From the NCBI RefSeq assembly GCF_900119085.1, contig NZ_FPIQ01000001.1, positions 248,001-312,000 on the forward strand: 64,000 nt of DNA, in the 5' to 3' direction. The stretch is from Nitrosovibrio sp. Nv17 (GTDB lineage: Bacteria; Pseudomonadota; Gammaproteobacteria; Burkholderiales; Nitrosomonadaceae). The notes below the pieces were generated by a model that saw only the letters and a program-made list of their open reading frames with translations, had not been told where the DNA came from and ran no database searches. Both the position numbers and the translations under genes were made by a program. This document shows, in pieces, positions 11,770 to 19,092 of this stretch (position 1 is its first letter; each line of letters opens with the position of its first letter).

Positions 11770-11903
11770 CGATCGCGTCTCCGTAATGAACAGATAAGGG
11801 ATGCATTATGGCCATTTCGGCCGACCCCGTAAACACGCGGCTGCCGTCACCGATCCCCGGCCTGCCCTTTTGCCGTGAATCTCGGCGCCAACATGCGTCC
11901 GCG

Positions 11904-13250
11904 CTATACGCGCGGCGCCATCGTCTTGATGAACACCTTGGAGCGGCGCCGGTAGTTGTACAGTCCGCGCTTGATCCCGGGAAGGGACCGGATGCCGGTT
12001 TCGCGGAACCCGCGTTCGACGAACCAGTGGGCGGCACGGGTGGTGAGAACGAAGAGCTTCCGGCCACCCATGGACTGGAGCCGGGTCTCCACGTGCCTGA
12101 GCAGCGCATCGCCGCATCCCGTACTGCGGTAGTCGGCATGGACCGTGAGGCAGGCCAGTTCACCGGCCTTGTCGTCGGGAAACGGGTAAAGTGCGGCGCA
12201 ACCTACGATCATGCCGTCATGTTCGGCCACGATGAAGCGATCGATTTCCATTTCCAGCAGCTCCCGGCTTCGGCGCACCAGCGTGCCGTCGGCCTCGAGC
12301 GGTTCGATCAGCTGCAGGATGCCGCCCACGTCGCGGATCCCCGCGTTCCTGAGGTTCTGCAGCGATCCTTCCGCGACCATGCTGCCGATGCCGCCGTGCG
12401 TGAACAGCTCCTGTAGTATGGCGCCGTCGACGTGACGGCTGATGAGGTGTACCCTCGCCACGCCGTGCTCGCATGCCCGGATCGCACAGGGCAGATACAG
12501 CCGTGCATCCTCGCAGAGGGCGGATGTTTCGCCGGGAGTCCCCGCGAGCAGGGCCTTGCCCTGTGCGACGGTCAGCTCCCGGGGCAGTTCCGGGGCCTCG
12601 CCGGAGGCGGCTTCGGCGCCGGCGGTGTCCATCAGGAATACCAGTTTCTCGGCCTTGAGCGCCATCGCCGTCTCGGTGGCGACGTTTTCCAGGGTCAGGT
12701 TGAAGATTTCCCCGGTGGGGGAATATCCCAGCGGCGACAGCAGCACCATCTCGCCCTGCTCCAGCCGGGCGCGGATCGCGGCGACCGCGATCCTGCGCAC
12801 TTCCCCGGTGTACATCAGGTCCGTGCCATCGATGACGCCCATGGGGCGGGCGGTGACGAAGTTGCCGCTGGCCAGGCGGATGTCGGCGTTGGCCATGGGC
12901 GAGTTCGGCAGCCCCATGGACAGCAGCGCCTCGATGTCGACGCGGATGTGTCCCACGGACTCCTTGGCACACTGTAGCGCCTCTGCGTCGGTCACGCGCA
13001 GGCTGCCGGCGTACGTGGTCCGTAGCCCCCGTTCCTTCAGCCTGGCCTCGATCTGGGGGCGTGCCCCGTGCACCAGCACGAGCCGCACTCCCAGGCTCGC
13101 CAGAAGATTGAGGTCATGGACGAGCCCGACGAATTTTCCATCGGCCACCACTTCGCCACCGAAGGCGATGACGAACGTCTTGCCACGGAATGCATAGATA
13201 TAGGGTGCCACCGAGCGGAACCAGGTGACGAAGCCGGTATGGATTTTCAT
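11904..13250 (-). CDS. argA: N-acetylglutamate synthase
   Basis: First enzyme of arginine biosynthesis, acetylating glutamate with acetyl-CoA; 448 aa. An N-terminal amino-acid-kinase fold (FVIAFGGEVV, about residues 27-36) is followed by a C-terminal GNAT domain with acetyl-CoA motif LTVHADYRSTGCGDALL (about residues 370-386). This is the classic ArgA two-domain layout of beta- and gammaproteobacteria. It begins about 90 bases after the rsmE stop on the same strand. Confidence 0.95.
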   Translation of the reverse strand: MKIHTGFVTWFRSVAPYIYAFRGKTFVIAFGGEVVADGKFVGLVHDLNLLASLGVRLVLVHGARPQIEARLKERGLRTTYAGSLRVTDAEALQCAKESVGHIRVDIEALLSMGLPNSPMANADIRLASGNFVTARPMGVIDGTDLMYTGEVRRIAVAAIRARLEQGEMVLLSPLGYSPTGEIFNLTLENVATETAMALKAEKLVFLMDTAGAEAASGEAPELPRELTVAQGKALLAGTPGETSALCEDARLYLPCAIRACEHGVARVHLISRHVDGAILQELFTHGGIGSMVAEGSLQNLRNAGIRDVGGILQLIEPLEADGTLVRRSRELLEMEIDRFIVAEHDGMIVGCAALYPFPDDKAGELACLTVHADYRSTGCGDALLRHVETRLQSMGGRKLFVLTTRAAHWFVERGFRETGIRSLPGIKRGLYNYRRRSKVFIKTMAPRV

Positions 13251-13337
13251 GTCGGTGAAGGAGACGCAGGGGGTTTCATCGCATTAAGGGCCATATGCAG
13301 GCGCAGCACGGATGGGGGGACAATCGTCCGGGCGGCA

Positions 13338-14123
13338 TCAATAGTCCCCCCACAGGGCCTGCATGCCTGCCACCGCCGCCAGGGCAGCGCTCTCCGTGCG
13401 CAGCGTGCGCCTGCCCAGGCGCAGGGGGATCCATCCGGATGCCAGGGCGGCCGCTACTTCCCCCGGCGCAAGACCGCCTTCCGGACCTACCATCAGGATC
13501 AACCGGCGCGGGGATGAAGTGCCTGAGAGGTCGCGCAACCCTCTTTCCGCGGCGGGCAGCAGTATGAAGCGCGGCGCGGCTGTGCCGTCTCCGCCGGCAC
13601 GCTCCGTTCTGCAGGTATCCAGCCACTCCGGCAGGGACGCCGACGGCGCCACCGGCGGGATGCGGTTGCGTCCGCATTGCTCGCAGGCGGAGATGGCAAT
13701 CTGTCGCCAGTGGCGCAGGCGCCGTTCCGCGCGCATCCCGGCAAGCCTGACCGTGCTCCGCTCGGCCATGAGCGGCTGGATGCGGCAGACTCCGAGTTCC
13801 ACCGCCTTCTGGACGATCCAGTCCATCTTCTCCCCGGCGCAGATCGCCTGGGCCAGCGTGATGTCCAGCGGCGATTCGCGCTCGACGTCCAGATGGCGCT
13901 CGACCACGGCTTCCGCGCCCTGCGCGCCGCAACGAACCAGGGCGGCCTCGAACTCTCCTCCCTCGCCGTTGAACAGGACCAGCCCAGCGCCCGGTTTCAG
14001 CCGCAGCACCCGGAGGGCATGATGCGCGACGGTGTCCGGCAGGCTGACGGCCTCGCCGATCCTCATCGCACCCGGATGGTAGAAGCGGGGAAGCACCGGC
14101 ACCCGGGCGGGGCGGTCAGTCAT
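13338..14123 (-). CDS. rsmE: 16S rRNA (uracil-1498-N3)-methyltransferase
   Basis: RsmE, 261 aa, methylating U1498 of 16S rRNA. It has the N-terminal PUA-like RNA-binding part (PRFYHPG... HHALRVLRLKPG) and a SPOUT knot with MVGPEGGLAPGEV near the C-terminus, which binds S-adenosylmethionine. ATG 14123 gives a slightly long N-terminus, but no better start is visible. It is divergent from the redoxin gene. Confidence 0.94.
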   Translation of the reverse strand: MTDRPARVPVLPRFYHPGAMRIGEAVSLPDTVAHHALRVLRLKPGAGLVLFNGEGGEFEAALVRCGAQGAEAVVERHLDVERESPLDITLAQAICAGEKMDWIVQKAVELGVCRIQPLMAERSTVRLAGMRAERRLRHWRQIAISACEQCGRNRIPPVAPSASLPEWLDTCRTERAGGDGTAAPRFILLPAAERGLRDLSGTSSPRRLILMVGPEGGLAPGEVAAALASGWIPLRLGRRTLRTESAALAAVAGMQALWGDY

Positions 14124-14261
14124 CGGCTCTCATGATAATATAACGGAGTTCTGGATGGCTACATTATACGGCCCGGCAAGCAAGGACCGTTGATTCCGTT
14201 CCGGATTCCCGACCGTGGCGGCTGAGCGCCCATGGATCCCTCAGTAACCTGGAGAACAGAG

Positions 14262-14819
14262 ATGGCTAGTCTGGAAACACCGGTGTGCGACTTCGGCTGG
14301 AAGGCGGTGGACTTCGACCTGCCGGGTGTGGACGGGAGGCGCCATACCCTGGCATCGGCGGCCGGCGAGAAGGGGGTGCTCGTCATGTTCATCTGCAACC
14401 ATTGCCCCTACGTCAAGGCGGTGCGGGATCGCATCGTCCGCGATGCTGGAGAACTGGCCCGGTACGGTATCGGCAGCATCGCCATCATGTCGAACGATCC
14501 CGCCGACTATCCCGAGGATTCCTTCGACAACATGGCGCGGATCGCCCTGGAGCATCGTTTTCCGTTTCCCTACGTATGGGACGAAACTCAGCAGGTGGCG
14601 CGGGCCTATGGTGCGGTATGCACGCCCGATTTCTTCGGCTTCAACGCCCGCTTGGAGCTGCAGTACCGCGGCCGGCTGGATGCGTCGCGCAAGGAGGCCG
14701 CACCCGTGGGTGCGCGCCGCGACTTGTTTGAGGCCATGCAGCAGGTGGCCGAGACGAGTCGTGGTCCCGCCGAACAGATTCCCAGCATCGGCTGCTCGAT
14801 CAAGTGGCGGGAACGCTAG
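14262..14819 (+). CDS. Thioredoxin-like redoxin family protein
   Basis: A 185-aa cytoplasmic redoxin (AhpC/TSA or alkyl-hydroperoxide-reductase-like fold) with the active-site stretch FICNHCPYVKAV (about residues 44-55), a CxxC within a CNHCPYVK motif common to a family often annotated as thiol-disulfide isomerase. No signal peptide is seen. Start ATG 14262 has GGAG about 8 bases upstream and is preferred over ATG 14232. The exact substrate is unknown. The next gene begins 3 bases after its stop. Confidence 0.85.
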   Translation: MASLETPVCDFGWKAVDFDLPGVDGRRHTLASAAGEKGVLVMFICNHCPYVKAVRDRIVRDAGELARYGIGSIAIMSNDPADYPEDSFDNMARIALEHRFPFPYVWDETQQVARAYGAVCTPDFFGFNARLELQYRGRLDASRKEAAPVGARRDLFEAMQQVAETSRGPAEQIPSIGCSIKWRER

Positions 14820-14822
14820 CCG

Positions 14823-15605
14823 GTGATCGATGCCGTCATGCAGGCGGTGCGCACGGTCGCGCAGCAGGAGATCGTTCCCCGTTACCTCAACGTCGCGCGC
14901 CAGCGGAAGGCGGACGGAAGCCTGATCACGGACGCCGACCTTGCGACGCAGGAGGCGCTGTCGCATGCCTTGCGTGAGATCCTGCCCGCCGCGGTGGTGG
15001 GCGAGGAGATGACGGAGCGCGAGCAGGTGGAACAATGGCTGGCGGGAGATGCGGGATTGTGGTGCATGGATCCCATAGACGGCACCTCCAATTTCGTCAA
15101 CGGATTGCCCTATTTTGCCGTATCGGTGGCCCTGATGCGGCGGGGAAGGAGTGTGCTGGGCGTCGTCTACAATCCCGTGATGGACGAGATGTTCCACGCC
15201 ACCAAGGGCGGCGGCGCCTATCTCAATGGCGAGAAACTGCCCATCAGGACGCATGCCCCCCCTCTCTCCGGCGCCATGGCGAACGTCGATCTCAAGCGGC
15301 TGGGCAACCGGCTGGCACGGGAGATCTGCACCGGGCGGCCCTTCTCCTCCCAGCGCAACTATGGATCCTGCGCACTGGAGTGGTGCTATACCGCCGCAGG
15401 GCGGTTCGACCTTTCCCTGCACGGCGGGCAGAAGCTGTGGGATTATGCCGCAGGCAGCCTGATCCTCGAAGAGGCAGGGGGAAGCATGTGCGGGTTCGAC
15501 CAGGATGATTTCTGGGCGGAGCCTCCATGGCAGCGTTCCACCATCGCCGCACTCGACCCGGAGCTGTTCATCAAATGGCGGGACTGGGTCAGGAGCCACC
15601 GCTAG
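14823..15605 (+). CDS. Inositol-monophosphatase-family phosphatase
   Basis: A 260-aa Mg-dependent phosphatase of the IMPase/HisN/CysQ superfamily. Seen are the metal-binding GEEMTE (about residues 60-65), the core DPIDGTSNFVNGLPYFAVS and the C-terminal WDYAAGSLILEEAGG. The substrate cannot be settled from sequence; histidinol-phosphate or inositol phosphate are both possible. A GTG start at 14823 is used, with an ATG at 14838 as alternative. It follows the redoxin gene by 3 bases and is probably cotranscribed. Confidence 0.88.
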   Translation: MIDAVMQAVRTVAQQEIVPRYLNVARQRKADGSLITDADLATQEALSHALREILPAAVVGEEMTEREQVEQWLAGDAGLWCMDPIDGTSNFVNGLPYFAVSVALMRRGRSVLGVVYNPVMDEMFHATKGGGAYLNGEKLPIRTHAPPLSGAMANVDLKRLGNRLAREICTGRPFSSQRNYGSCALEWCYTAAGRFDLSLHGGQKLWDYAAGSLILEEAGGSMCGFDQDDFWAEPPWQRSTIAALDPELFIKWRDWVRSHR

Positions 15606-15683
15606 CCCGGATTTTCAGGCGGTGTTCTTTGCAGCATCACCCGACCCGTGTCAGGACGATGCGCACGCGTGATCGGGGCGGGT

Positions 15684-15699
15684 ACGGATTTTCATCCGT
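15684..15699 (+). terminator. Weak hairpin downstream of the IMPase gene
   Basis: ACGGAT, loop TTTC and ATCCGT make a perfect 6-bp stem about 80 bases after the IMPase stop, followed by the T-rich CTCATTTTC. It is a short stem, so only a tentative terminator. Confidence 0.35.
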
Positions 15700-15726
15700 C
15701 TCATTTTCATGATACGGAAATACATG

Positions 15727-15746
15727 TTGTCGCCATATGGCGACAA
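15727..15746. promoter_or_regulatory. 20-bp perfect palindrome, putative operator or enhancer
   Basis: TTGTCGCCATATGGCGACAA is a perfect inverted repeat with no spacer. It lies about 136 bases upstream of the centre of the sigma-54-like promoter at 15865-15880, a usual distance for an enhancer bound by an NtrC-family activator. The bound protein is unknown. Confidence 0.6.
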
Positions 15747-15792
15747 TCAATTTTCATATAAAACAAAGTCTTGATAATGATATGGGATATCT

Positions 15793-15810
15793 TGTCGTAA
15801 TTCTACGACA
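15793..15810. promoter_or_regulatory. Second related inverted repeat
   Basis: TGTCGTA-ATTC-TACGACA has perfect 7-bp arms and shares the TTGTCG half-site with the palindrome 65 bases upstream (centre to centre, close to six helical turns). It is about 70 bases upstream of the sigma-54-like element. The pair looks like a tandem activator site. Confidence 0.55.
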
Positions 15811-15864
15811 TAATCTCAAATATATTATTTATAAGTGACTGGTTTAAATAATCATTTAATGACA

Positions 15865-15880
15865 TGGCATGAATCGTGCT
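15865..15880 (+). promoter_or_regulatory. Sigma-54-like -24/-12 promoter
   Basis: TGGCATG-AATC-GTGCT matches the consensus TGGCACG-N4-TTGCW, with the invariant GG and GC at the right spacing. Transcription would start near 15891 on the plus strand, 550 bases before the FeeM-like gene, so it either makes a long leader or a separate RNA. Confidence 0.45.
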
Positions 15881-16218
15881 AATCAACTTGGTGATCTGAT
15901 CTGGATACATCCGGCATATGCAAATGAACACACCGCTCCATTATTTTTGGTAGTACGATGTAGCCAAATACCGCATGACCATTTCCGGTAGAATGAACCG
16001 CGATCAAGGTCGATATCGAAGTGATCCGTATCATGGAAACCGGATGATGGCATTCGAATCGATTCTTTCCGGACCGGCGTGTTGAGACAGGCATGCCACT
16101 GGTTCGTCAACTGCTATCGAGAGCGTTCCGGTTGGGATAGATGTTCGTCCTGCTCCAGACGTCGGGGGGGGCATGCAGTGGAGCATCGGATTTCCCGGTT
16201 TTTCCTGGGGGATCCATC

Positions 16219-16260
16219 GTTGGTCAAGCCAACTAGCAGGTAACTGCTAGCCTTGTTTTC
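16219..16260 (+). terminator. Twin hairpins followed by a T-rich tract
   Basis: GTTGG-TCAAG-CCAAC (16219-16233) is followed directly by CTAGCAG-GTAA-CTGCTAG (16233-16250), a perfect 7-bp stem with a GNRA-type tetraloop, then CCTTGTTTTC. This resembles an intrinsic terminator or attenuator inside the leader of the downstream gene. Confidence 0.4.
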
Positions 16261-16443
16261 AATCCATGACGATACACTCCTTGTTCGATGAGACTTGCTG
16301 GCAGATTGTTTCTCGAAGGAAATGACTCCCATTACCTCTTGTGGGGACAGGATTTCCGCGCAGTGAAAGATTCGTCGACAGGGATCGCTGGTCATGTTTG
16401 CACGAGTGAGCCATGCCAAGTCCATTCTTCCAGTACCTGAATC

Positions 16444-17223
16444 ATGAATCGTGAGGCAGAGGAGTATTCCACCGCGTCACATGCCGCACGAGCGGACCGG
16501 CCTTTTGGCGATATTCCGCACGAAGAATTGCTGCTCGAACGCGAGCACTACGATATCCGGCTGGTGAGCACATCCCGGCAGCGCATCAAGACCGGGATAT
16601 TCATCGAGCGCATGTATTCATGCAGGGGCTACCACACCGATATCTGCGCGCTCCTGCAGAATCGTGCCAATCAGCTCACGCTCGAGGCCTCGGACCCCTG
16701 TCGAATCCTGGGAACATTGACGTTGGGCATGGATTCCGAATCAGGGCTCCTGGCTGATGAGCTCTATGGGCGGGAGATCAATTTCTTCCGTCGGCAGAAT
16801 CGAAAGGTTTGCGAGCTTTCCAGGCTTGCCATGGATCTCGAGCATGGTTCGAAAGAAATGCTGGCATCCCTGTTTCACCTTGCCTATATCCTGGGGCGCA
16901 ACATTAACAAGGCCACGGATCTGTTCATCGAGGTCAACCCCAGGCATGCCGGATTCTACCGGCGCATGCTCGGCCTGCGCCAGATTGGCGAGGAACGCAC
17001 CTGCCGGCGTGTCCAGGCGCCTGCGGTCCTGATGCACCTGGAACTGGACTACGTGGACGAGAAGATTGCCCAGCTGGCGGGACTCGCGGAGCTGTGTGAC
17101 CAGGGCGAGCGCTCGCTCTATCCCTACTTCTTCTCCAAGCGCGAAGAAGAAAAGGCGGCGAGCAAGGTGAGTGGATATCTCAGCAGGATCATGAGCGGGA
17201 CGCCAGCGGTTTTGTCCGATTGA
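16444..17223 (+). CDS. FeeM-like N-acyl amino acid synthase (GNAT-type acyltransferase)
   Basis: A 259-aa protein whose middle part (IRLVSTSRQRIKTGIFIERM... then LTLGMDSESGLLADELY and the VCELSRLAMD region) fits the FeeM-type N-acyl amino acid synthase family, GNAT-fold enzymes that join a long acyl chain from acyl carrier protein to an amino acid. No signal peptide or membrane segment. No clear ribosome site precedes ATG 16444, so the start is uncertain. It lies next to PEP-CTERM genes, as such synthases often do. Substrate specificity cannot be read from the sequence. Confidence 0.65.
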   Translation: MNREAEEYSTASHAARADRPFGDIPHEELLLEREHYDIRLVSTSRQRIKTGIFIERMYSCRGYHTDICALLQNRANQLTLEASDPCRILGTLTLGMDSESGLLADELYGREINFFRRQNRKVCELSRLAMDLEHGSKEMLASLFHLAYILGRNINKATDLFIEVNPRHAGFYRRMLGLRQIGEERTCRRVQAPAVLMHLELDYVDEKIAQLAGLAELCDQGERSLYPYFFSKREEEKAASKVSGYLSRIMSGTPAVLSD

Positions 17224-17311
17224 TCGACGCGGTCTTCGATCCGCTGTCGAAATTTTTTACACCCTGTCTTTCTTTCCTGTCTTCCTTTGCCTTCCCGGTT
17301 TCCAGAATAAA

Positions 17312-17335
17312 AAACGCCTGCTAAAGCAGGCGTTT
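17312..17335. terminator. Bidirectional intrinsic terminator
   Basis: AAACGCCTGC, loop TAAA and GCAGGCGTTT form a perfect 10-bp stem flanked by A- and T-rich sequence on both sides. It lies between the convergent FeeM-like gene and PEP-CTERM gene and can serve both. Confidence 0.88.
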
Positions 17336-17360
17336 AAAGGATATTATTATTTAGATTGAA

Positions 17361-18452
17361 TTATTTGTTCTTGCGGCTCCGGGTGGTGAATCCCATGCCC
17401 GCCAATCCCAATCCCAGCAGGGCCAGTGTTGCAGGTTCCGGCACGAAGCTGGATCCCGGCGCTGCGATCGTGCCCAAGGTGAGCCGGGCATCGGCACTAT
17501 TCAGGCCAGTGGCCCCTACGGTGGAAGCAATTACGAACGCCTCCGGATCAGCCAATTCTGCTGCTGTGCAATTCAGAGGATTGCAAATGGTGCTGGCAAA
17601 CTCCACACCGGCGAGAACTTCTGAAATCGTATTCAATGCAGCAAGTCCCGTTATCGAATCCAGCGCCCCCTGATTGGCAGTTCCGGTAATAACGTGTTGA
17701 TTGGATTGAATGATCAATCCTTCCCCGCTACCCGTAGGCGATGTCACCGTCAGCCAGTTCGCACCGGGATCGAGCGTCACAGGTGTGCCGTCCGTGTTGG
17801 TCAGCGGGCCACCGTTTTCCGGCAGGAACAGAATGTTGCCTTGTTGATCCGTGGCTGTTGTGGTGCTTACGCCCGATGTATTGACCTGTCCTGCCAACAA
17901 ATTGAAGGCGGAATAGCCAGTGCCAGGTGCAACATTATCGGGGGTACCCAGGTTGAAAACCGCGATCGGCGCGTTGAGCAGTGTGCCTGCACCATTAGTC
18001 GCCCCCCACGAAAGCGGGTCATTCAGGTTGTACGAGTTCGGATTGGAAATCGTGAAGAATGCCAGGCTGCCGCCGGTGAAAGTTGCCGTCGATACACCAG
18101 CAGCGTCCGGAGCGCTCGCGGTACCCGTAAGGGAGAAGACGCCGACGATCGCCAATCCGTTATAAGTGGCATCCGCCCCAGTACCGCCTTGTACCGTATA
18201 GCTGCCGAGCAGGTTGGAACCGACTACGCGAATTGCTCCAGCAGAGCCCGCGGCATTGCTGGTAACGTTGTTTGTGAAAGTGACACCGCGACCGGTGATG
18301 CCATTCACGTCGGTCACATTTGGCGTTGTGCCTCCCGCGGAATCGATTTGAAAATTAGCGAGGTCCGTGAAGAACGTGGCTGACGCCGGGGCAGCGCTGA
18401 AAAGCATGGCGACCGCGGCGCTGATTGTGGCTTTTTTAAAGAGACTGTTCAT
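17361..18452 (-). CDS. PEP-CTERM sorting-domain exported protein
   Basis: A 363-aa secreted protein. The N-terminus (MNSLFKKATISAAVAMLFSAAPASA) is a signal peptide with an AxA cleavage site. The C-terminus has VPEPATLALLGLGLAGMGF followed by basic TRSRKNK, the exosortase signal: PEP motif, hydrophobic helix and positive tail. The body is Gly/Asn/Thr-rich with no recognised domain and looks like a surface or exopolysaccharide-associated protein. Two Cys near residue 290 are the only pair. A GGGAG precedes the ATG, and a sigma-54 promoter lies 74 bases upstream. Base composition is lower in GC than the neighbours. Confidence 0.93.
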   Translation of the reverse strand: MNSLFKKATISAAVAMLFSAAPASATFFTDLANFQIDSAGGTTPNVTDVNGITGRGVTFTNNVTSNAAGSAGAIRVVGSNLLGSYTVQGGTGADATYNGLAIVGVFSLTGTASAPDAAGVSTATFTGGSLAFFTISNPNSYNLNDPLSWGATNGAGTLLNAPIAVFNLGTPDNVAPGTGYSAFNLLAGQVNTSGVSTTTATDQQGNILFLPENGGPLTNTDGTPVTLDPGANWLTVTSPTGSGEGLIIQSNQHVITGTANQGALDSITGLAALNTISEVLAGVEFASTICNPLNCTAAELADPEAFVIASTVGATGLNSADARLTLGTIAAPGSSFVPEPATLALLGLGLAGMGFTTRSRKNK

Positions 18453-18525
18453 TTCTTGTGGCTCCCAGGAGAGATAAAATCAATAAACCGGTATTTTTCG
18501 ACAACTAGCCTGACATGCTTCATAA

Positions 18526-18541
18526 AGCAATTCGCGTGCCA
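18526..18541 (-). promoter_or_regulatory. Near-perfect sigma-54 promoter of the PEP-CTERM gene
   Basis: On the minus strand TGGCACG-CGAA-TTGCT matches the RpoN consensus TGGCACG-N4-TTGCW at every defined position. Transcription would begin about 12 bases after the GC, giving a leader of about 65 nt to the PEP-CTERM ATG. RpoN with PrsK/PrsR is known to drive PEP-CTERM genes in other betaproteobacteria; here that is inferred. Confidence 0.88.
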
Positions 18542-18646
18542 TCTCTTGTTGTTGTATTATATATCAATGTTTAATAAGGAATATTTATGTAGTTCGGACG
18601 ATGAAACGGGGTGGGGCCGCCTTTTAACGAATTGGGCACGACCGGA

Positions 18647-18665
18647 TTGTAAAATATTCCGACAA
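18647..18665. promoter_or_regulatory. Imperfect inverted repeat, possible enhancer for the sigma-54 promoter
   Basis: TTGTAAAATATTCCGACAA has outer TTGT/ACAA arms and, read on the minus strand, starts with the same TTGTCG half-site as the palindromes at 15727 and 15793. Position about 120 bases upstream of the promoter suits an activator site. The match is weak. Confidence 0.3.
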
Positions 18666-19092
18666 CCATATTTTTTATCTGCATTTTCCTGAACCATTTG
18701 CGGGACTTTTTGCCCTAGTATAGGCACAATAGACCAGATTTACGGCAGGGGCAATGTTTGTAGATTACGACGATCGGAAGGGCATGGAGCCTTTTAGGAA
18801 GAAAACCGGGCAAAGCGTCGGATTTAGTTGCATCTGCATGATATGCGGTGCGTTGTCACGAGCTTGTGAATGAGGGTGAATAAACCAGACCGATCGGACG
18901 GATTACCCTGAAGCTCGCTCGAACGGAAGCGAATGCCCTTAAAAGGAAATGCACCCATGGGGCAGGGGTGATGCCGTGACGCTGCGCGTTGGTTGATCCC
19001 GCAAATGTACCGGTAAAGCCGACCGTAAACAATATTCTAGACATACATCGCTTATCATCATGTCTCTTTGGTCGATGGGAGAGGTTGTAAGA

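Larger units (their letters stand above)
15606..16443. other. 838-base intergenic control region, AT-rich in part
   Basis: No convincing coding sequence was found here. The stretch from about 15,710 to 15,900 is clearly more AT-rich than its surroundings. It holds two operator-like palindromes (15727-15746 and 15793-15810), a sigma-54-like promoter (15865-15880) and two adjacent hairpins (16219-16250), each listed separately. Short antisense frames exist but show no family features or ribosome sites. Confidence 0.7.
18453..19092. other. 640-base intergenic region between divergent PEP-CTERM and TPR genes
   Basis: It contains the sigma-54 promoter at 18526-18541 and an imperfect TTGT...ACAA inverted repeat at 18647-18665 about 120 bases upstream of it. 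The stretch 18,480-18,700 is AT-rich. The remainder up to 19,092 shows no convincing gene, and no promoter for the TPR gene was recognised. Confidence 0.6.

Noticed and set aside
15727-15746. CooA (CO sensor) binding site
   Set aside because: The half-sites TGTCG/CGACA resemble CooA sites, but the spacing here is 8 rather than 6 bases and no CO-oxidation genes are present.
16100-16115. Second sigma-54-like element TGGTTCG-TCAA-CTGCT
   Set aside because: It keeps the GG and GC spacing but matches fewer of the other positions and has no inverted repeat at enhancer distance of comparable quality.
15879-16425. Short minus-strand frames in the intergenic control region
   Set aside because: No ribosome site, signal peptide or recognisable motif; they would run against the predicted promoter and hairpins.
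17694-18383. 229-residue plus-strand frame opposite the PEP-CTERM gene
   Set aside because: It is antisense to a gene with signal peptide, sorting signal and promoter, and is rich in Arg/Cys without a domain.
18633-18650. GGGCACG-ACCG-GATTG as a plus-strand sigma-54 promoter for prsT
   Set aside because: The GC of the -12 element is missing at the required spacing.
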